The notes beneath the pieces were generated by a model. That model worked only from the letters and a program-made list of their open reading frames with translations, ran no database searches and was not told the origin of the DNA. DNA of 9,868 nt. It comes from an uncultured Eubacteriaceae bacterium (GTDB lineage: Bacteria > Bacillota > Clostridia > Eubacteriales > Eubacteriaceae). The position numbers and the translations under genes were made by a program. The stretch spans positions 1 to 9,868 of the forward strand of contig CANRHG010000057.1 of the NCBI GenBank assembly GCA_947630385.1. Direction: 5' to 3'. Below are positions 6,976 to 9,868 of this stretch, piece by piece (position 1 is the first letter of the stretch; every line of letters starts with the position of its first letter).

Positions 6976-6997
6976 AAAAAATTCGGAGAGTCCTCCG
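6976..6997 (-). promoter_or_regulatory. Leader hairpin with T-run in the amidase 5' UTR
   Basis: Minus-strand CGGAG-GACT-CTCCG forms a five-pair stem with a four-base loop, followed by AA and six T. It starts about nine bases after the -10 box, so it would be at or near the 5' end of the transcript. It resembles a weak terminator or a 5' stabilising stem. Its CTCC arm could instead pair with the real SD (GGAG), so a two-state leader is possible but unproven. Confidence 0.45.
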
Positions 6998-7005
6998 TCT
7001 AATAA

Positions 7006-7035
7006 AGTATAACACTATTGTTACAATTGTTACAA
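7006..7035 (-). promoter_or_regulatory. Probable promoter of the amidase gene
   Basis: Minus strand TTGTAA (7035-7030), an 18-base spacer, then TATACT (7011-7006). Each hexamer is a fair match to the sigma-A consensus (4/6 and 5/6). The start point would be close to 7000, giving a leader of about 45 bases. The -35 lies inside the first of two tandem TTGTAACAA units, which would let a bound regulator block or recruit polymerase. Confidence 0.5.
7018..7035. repeat. Tandem TTGTTACAA pair over the amidase promoter
   Basis: TTGTTACAATTGTTACAA on the plus strand: two exact, abutting nine-base units. Each unit is also an odd-length palindrome (TTGT-N-ACAA), so both strands present the same half-site. 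It covers the -35 and part of the spacer of the amidase promoter, a typical operator position. Confidence 0.6.
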
Positions 7036-7036
7036 A

Positions 7037-7058
7037 TTCTCGACAATTTTGTTGAGAA
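7037..7058. repeat. Inverted repeat upstream of the amidase promoter
   Basis: TTCTCGACAA, two bases, then TTGTTGAGAA: ten-base arms with one mismatch (G-U in RNA form). It lies immediately upstream of the -35 and just after the tRNA terminator. It may be an operator; as it lacks a T-run after either arm, it is not a terminator. It shares the ACAA/TTGT core with the neighbouring tandem repeat. Confidence 0.5.
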
Positions 7059-7061
7059 ATT

Positions 7062-7084
7062 AAAAAACCATCCCGAAGGATGGT
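7062..7084 (-). terminator. Intrinsic terminator of tRNA-Pro
   Basis: Minus strand ACCATCC-TTCG-GGATGGT followed by a run of T. The loop is the very stable C(UUCG)G tetraloop on a seven-pair stem. It begins 17 bases after the tRNA 3' end. Confidence 0.93.
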
Positions 7085-7100
7085 GAAATTTCAATGTAAA

Positions 7101-7177
7101 TGGTCTGGATGAGAGGATTTGAACCTCCGGCCCCTAGACCCCCAGTCTAGTGCGCTACCAAACTGCGCCACATCCAG
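7101..7177 (-). tRNA. tRNA-Pro, anticodon GGG
   Basis: The minus strand folds as a complete 77-base tRNA including an encoded CCA. Acceptor CTGGATG/CATCCAG is fully paired. The D arm is GCGC/GCGC with loop AGTTTGGTA. The anticodon stem is CTAGA/TCTAG with loop CTGGGGG, which places GGG at positions 34-36. The variable loop has five bases. The T arm is GGAGG/CCTCT with loop TTCAAAT, and the discriminator is A. Anticodon GGG reads proline codons CCC and CCU. The gene has its own promoter and terminator, so it is transcribed alone. Confidence 0.97.
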
Positions 7178-7188
7178 AAGCACGAATT

Positions 7189-7217
7189 ATTATATAATGA
7201 AAAACAATAAAAATCAA
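7189..7217 (-). promoter_or_regulatory. Promoter of tRNA-Pro
   Basis: Minus strand TTGATT (7217-7212), exactly 17 bases, then TATAAT (7194-7189). The -10 is perfect and the -35 matches four of six. The -10 ends 11 bases before the first tRNA base, so only a few leader bases are removed by processing. The -35 begins one base after the T-run of the upstream terminator. Confidence 0.7.
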
Positions 7218-7218
7218 G

Positions 7219-7238
7219 AAAAAAGAGCGATCCCGCCC
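7219..7238 (-). terminator. Terminator of the hemZ-aspS-rseC-like unit
   Basis: Minus strand GGGCG-GGAT-CGCTC followed by six T. The stem has five pairs, one a G-U. It begins five bases after the stop of the RseC-family gene. The stem is short but GC-rich with a clear U-tract in the right place. Confidence 0.7.
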
Positions 7239-7243
7239 AATTT

Positions 7244-7660
7244 TTATTCGTTTGTTAGAGCTTTAACGTCTTCGTCGCTTAAAACTTCAACGATGACGGG
7301 ATCGAATTTAGCCTTAAAAACGTCTCTTTTTTCCAAAAAATAAATAACAAAATACGTAACTACGGTAAAGATAATACCGACTTTCGGAGCGATCAGCCAC
7401 CCGAGGGCGATCCCGCAAAGAAAAAACAACAGCGGGATCCCGTATGAGATAAGCAGTGCGTTGATCCCGGTAATGCTCGGGACCTCTACGAGGACCTGAT
7501 CCCCCCTACGCGCTCCCGCTTTGTTCAGGGCGGTCGCGTTCATCGTCATGTTTTCTTTACCGATTTGGCAGGCTCCACATTCGCCGCACATCGCGTTGCG
7601 CCTTATGAGCACCTGCGCCTTGGAACCTTCTAAAGCCGTGACACGGCCGACTTCAGTCAT
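7244..7660 (-). CDS. RseC-family (SoxR-reducing system) membrane protein
   Basis: A 138-residue protein of usual family length. An N-terminal small domain (EVGRVTALEGSKAQVLIRR) precedes a cysteine cluster C25-x2-C28-x2-C31 (MCGECGACQIGKENM). Two membrane helices follow at about 66-87 and 90-109, then a short charged tail. Family knowledge: RseC/MucC-type proteins occur with Rnf/Rsx electron-transfer complexes and are named for reduction of SoxR; here no rnf or soxR gene is in view, so the function is open. A redox or metal role for the cysteines is inference. The ATG overlaps the aspS stop as TGATG, with no Shine-Dalgarno sequence, suggesting translation by ribosomes finishing aspS. A terminator follows almost at once. 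Confidence 0.85.
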   Translation of the reverse strand: MTEVGRVTALEGSKAQVLIRRNAMCGECGACQIGKENMTMNATALNKAGARRGDQVLVEVPSITGINALLISYGIPLLFFLCGIALGWLIAPKVGIIFTVVTYFVIYFLEKRDVFKAKFDPVIVEVLSDEDVKALTNE

Positions 7661-9429
7661 CAGAACGTATCGTCGAGTTGAATGCCCAAATCGATGAGTT
7701 GATCGAGCGAAGCTTCGGCCGGTGCCTGACTCATGAGGTCACTGTGGTTTTGCGTCTTCGGAAAAGCGATGACGTCGCGGATGTTGTCGATGTCAAGGAG
7801 CAGCATGATCAGTCGGTCCATACCAAAAGCCAGGCCTCCGTGCGGTGGAGTCCCGTATTTTAGGGCTTCAAGCAAGAACCCAAACTGGTCCCAGGCCCGT
7901 TCGTGGGTAAAGCCGAGCGCTTTAAACATTTTTTCCTGTACGTCCTGATTATGAATACGGATCGATCCCCCACCGAGTTCCACACCGTTGACGACCATAT
8001 CGTAGGCGTCCGCGTGAACTTTGTCGGGCGAGGTCTCGAGCAGGTCGATTTCGGAGAGCACCGGCATCGTAAAGGGGTGGTGCTTGGCGTTGTATCTGCC
8101 TTCTTCCGCGTCGTATTCAAGCAGTGGAAAGTCCGTCACCCAAAGGAAATTGAACTGGTCTTCGGGGATGAGCCCGAGCTTGTCTGCTAGTTCCAGACGG
8201 AGTTGTCCGATGGAGGTTAAAGCGATTTCGTCCGTATCGGCGACGATGAAAATGATGTCGCCTTCTTTTGCGCCCATTTTATCGATGATCCGGTTTTTTT
8301 CGTCTTCGGAGATAAATTTCAAGATCGGTGATTTAGAATTCTCTTTTAAATCGATCCAGGCAAGCCCCTTGGCTTTGTAGATCTGGACGAATTTTTCGAG
8401 ATTTTTCATCTGCTTTTTGGATAGTTTTCCGTCCGCGCCTTCCGCGAGTATCGCCCGGACCGAACCGCCCTTTTTGACCGCGTTTTTAAAGACGTTGAAA
8501 TCGGAATCGGCGACGATATCGGATAAATCTACGATCTCCATTCCAAAACGGGTATCGGGTTTGTCCGAGCCGAAACGGTTCATGGCTTCGTCGTAAGTCA
8601 TGACCGGAAAATCACCGAGTTCGATCCCCTTGATCTGTTTAAAGATTTCCTTGACCAGGCCTTCGGCGACCTTCATGACGTCTTCTTTTTCGACAAAAGA
8701 CATTTCGAGGTCGATTTGGGTAAATTCCGGTTGACGGTCCTGGCGCAAGTCTTCGTCTCTGAAGCAGCGCGCGATCTGGAAATAACGGTCCATTCCGGAG
8801 ATCATTAAAATCTGTTTAAAGAGCTGGGGACTCTGGGGAAGCCCAAAGAAGTTCCCGTGCTGGACTCTGGATGGGACGAGAAAATCCCTGGCTCCTTCCG
8901 GCGTCGGTTTCCCGAGTATCGGTGTTTCAATTTCCCAAAAACCTTCGTCGACCAGATAGTTTCGCGCGATTTGGTTGACGTCGGAGCGGGTCTTAAAGAT
9001 CTTTTGCATCTTCGGTTTTCGCAGGTCGAGATAGCGGTACTGCAGACGTACGGTTTCGTTGGAACTGTCGTTGTCCGTGATGTAGATCGGCGGAGTCTGG
9101 GCCGTATCGAGGATCTGTAAGTTTTTGACGAGAACTTCGATGTCCCCGGTCTTCATCTTCTTGTTGATGGTATCTTCACTCCTTGGAATGACTTCCCCTT
9201 CGACCTGGAGAACGTATTCGTTTCGAACTTTCTCGGCCAGTTCCATGACCTCTTTTGGCGTCTTATCGTTGACGACAAGCTGCACCTTACCCGAGCGGTC
9301 TCTGAGGTCAATGAACAATACGCCGCCGAAATTTCTTCTGGTGTCGACCCAACCGGTGAGTTTTACGTCTTTTCCAATGTCCGCTTTGGTCAGCTCACCA
9401 CACAATTCGTTCCTATAAGCTGTTTTCAT
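7660..9429 (-). CDS. aspS: Aspartyl-tRNA synthetase (bacterial type)
   Basis: Charges tRNA-Asp with aspartate in the cytoplasm. The 589 residues match the bacterial form. An OB-fold anticodon-binding domain lies at about 1-105 (VKLTGWVDTRRNFGGVLFID), followed by the class II catalytic core: QSPQ at 199-202, motif 2 around 216-240 (YFQIARCFRDEDLRQDRQPE), and motif 3 GLAFGMDRL at 532-540 with the ATP-binding Arg539. A GAD-type insertion domain sits at about 290-410 and HHPFT is at 450. I cannot tell from sequence whether it also charges tRNA-Asn; the diagnostic OB-fold position after RRN is Phe. The ATG at 9429 gives the expected N-terminus (MKTAYRNELCGELT), but the only SD, AGGAAGG, is 16 bases upstream. 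It lies 41 bases after hemZ; hisS, often between these two genes in Clostridia, is absent here. Confidence 0.98.
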   Translation of the reverse strand: MKTAYRNELCGELTKADIGKDVKLTGWVDTRRNFGGVLFIDLRDRSGKVQLVVNDKTPKEVMELAEKVRNEYVLQVEGEVIPRSEDTINKKMKTGDIEVLVKNLQILDTAQTPPIYITDNDSSNETVRLQYRYLDLRKPKMQKIFKTRSDVNQIARNYLVDEGFWEIETPILGKPTPEGARDFLVPSRVQHGNFFGLPQSPQLFKQILMISGMDRYFQIARCFRDEDLRQDRQPEFTQIDLEMSFVEKEDVMKVAEGLVKEIFKQIKGIELGDFPVMTYDEAMNRFGSDKPDTRFGMEIVDLSDIVADSDFNVFKNAVKKGGSVRAILAEGADGKLSKKQMKNLEKFVQIYKAKGLAWIDLKENSKSPILKFISEDEKNRIIDKMGAKEGDIIFIVADTDEIALTSIGQLRLELADKLGLIPEDQFNFLWVTDFPLLEYDAEEGRYNAKHHPFTMPVLSEIDLLETSPDKVHADAYDMVVNGVELGGGSIRIHNQDVQEKMFKALGFTHERAWDQFGFLLEALKYGTPPHGGLAFGMDRLIMLLLDIDNIRDVIAFPKTQNHSDLMSQAPAEASLDQLIDLGIQLDDTF

Positions 9430-9470
9430 ATATAAAATTAATTTACCTTCCTGTTGAACTAGAAGTTTCC

Positions 9471-9868
9471 CTATATTGTGGGATCTATTATCTCTGAAAA
9501 GCGTTCGTAATCGGCTTGCTTTTTTTCTAAAATTTCTTCCAATCGATTATTATACGTTCTAACGTCTTTAACTGTAAAGACCGGCGTAAACTGATCGATT
9601 TTTTTATCGTAAAGTTTTCCCGAACTCCCCGCGCCGATCCCAAGGATCGACTGCTCTTCGGCGAGCATTAAAATATTATACAAACTCTCATACCCGGGTA
9701 AGCTATACCCGGTATTCTCTCCGTTTCCCACGGTATATTTTTGGCGGTACAAATAATAAGGCGCGTAGGAAGGCCGCAGGAGGGCTTCGGCTTTTTCATA
9801 AAAGTCCGCGCTAAAATCCGGTTTGATTCTGTGGCCGAATTCTTCCTTAAGCCTACTCCCTTTCTTGA
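9471..9868 (-). CDS. hemZ: HemZ-type coproporphyrinogen dehydrogenase (N-terminus beyond window)
   Basis: Only the last 132 residues or so are in view, ending in a TAG stop. They match the C-terminal region of HemZ, a HemN-like radical SAM protein thought to act in the oxygen-independent oxidative decarboxylation of coproporphyrinogen III in heme synthesis. Recognisable segments are RPSYAPYYLYRQKYTVGNGE, then NTGYSLPGYESLYNILMLAE and ILGIGAGSSGKLYD, typical of the family end. The radical SAM CxxxCxxC site and the start lie to the right of the window. The open frame runs to the edge without interruption. In Clostridia hemZ is often followed by hisS and aspS; here aspS follows directly after 41 bases. 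Confidence 0.85.
   Translation of the reverse strand, partial: KKGSRLKEEFGHRIKPDFSADFYEKAEALLRPSYAPYYLYRQKYTVGNGENTGYSLPGYESLYNILMLAEEQSILGIGAGSSGKLYDKKIDQFTPVFTVKDVRTYNNRLEEILEKKQADYERFSEIIDPTI

Noticed and set aside
6957..6977. A six-codon leader peptide (TTG start, TAA overlapping the amidase SD region)
   Set aside because: The nearest upstream SD is about 14 bases away and inside a hairpin, the start is TTG, and so short a frame arises easily by chance.
7018..7035. A bona fide WalR box
   Set aside because: The half-sites fit TGTWAH, but the spacing is 9 rather than 11 bases, and the site 11 bases upstream (TGTCGA) matches only partly. Kept as an unspecified operator candidate.
9430..9470. 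T-box or other riboswitch before aspS
   Set aside because: The gap is only 41 bases, with no room for a T-box and no T-box sequence or terminator.
1..9868. Mobile element, CRISPR array, toxin-antitoxin or defence system
   Set aside because: No transposase, integrase, spaced repeats, nuclease or small paired genes were seen; the genes are housekeeping types, all on one strand, with uniform appearance.

Overview
The window looks like chromosomal DNA from a Gram-positive anaerobe of the Clostridia (Eubacteriales). Three things point there: a HlyD-like/yggS/sepF/ylmH/rluD-family cell-division string, a HemZ-type radical SAM protein beside aspS, and a secreted amidase carrying Firmicutes-type GBS Bsp-like and DUF5648 modules. 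Base composition is moderate, and I see no insertion sequence, phage gene, CRISPR array or other sign of recent transfer. Every gene I can support lies on the minus strand, so transcription runs from high to low coordinates. Taxonomy below class level is inference.

Layout in the direction of transcription. (1) From 9868 down to about 7219: the 3' part of hemZ (cut by the window edge), aspS, and a small RseC-family membrane protein whose start overlaps the aspS stop, closed by a hairpin and T-tract. (2) 7217-7062: a self-contained tRNA-Pro(GGG) unit with its own promoter, encoded CCA and a strong cUUCGg terminator. (3) 7060-5323: a secreted N-acetylmuramoyl-L-alanine amidase with its own promoter, operator-like repeats, a hairpin-bearing leader and a terminator. 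Its best-supported start is the rare codon ATT. (4) From about 5267 to the left edge: a tightly packed string malQ, HlyD-like, yggS, sepF, ylmH, and a RluD-family pseudouridine synthase (cut by the edge). It has one good -10 box before malQ and a terminator-like hairpin between sepF and ylmH.

The parts are mainly housekeeping: heme synthesis, tRNA charging, tRNA-Pro, peptidoglycan hydrolysis, alpha-glucan metabolism, PLP homeostasis, Z-ring anchoring, ribosome rescue and rRNA modification. The left block is a trimmed form of the Firmicutes ylm/division cluster: ylmG, divIVA and lspA are not between the genes where they often occur. I found no clearly new multi-gene system. The most interesting signals are regulatory: the ATT start and structured leader of the amidase, the hairpin abutting an SD-less ylmH start, and the uncharacterised HlyD-like protein in the division operon.
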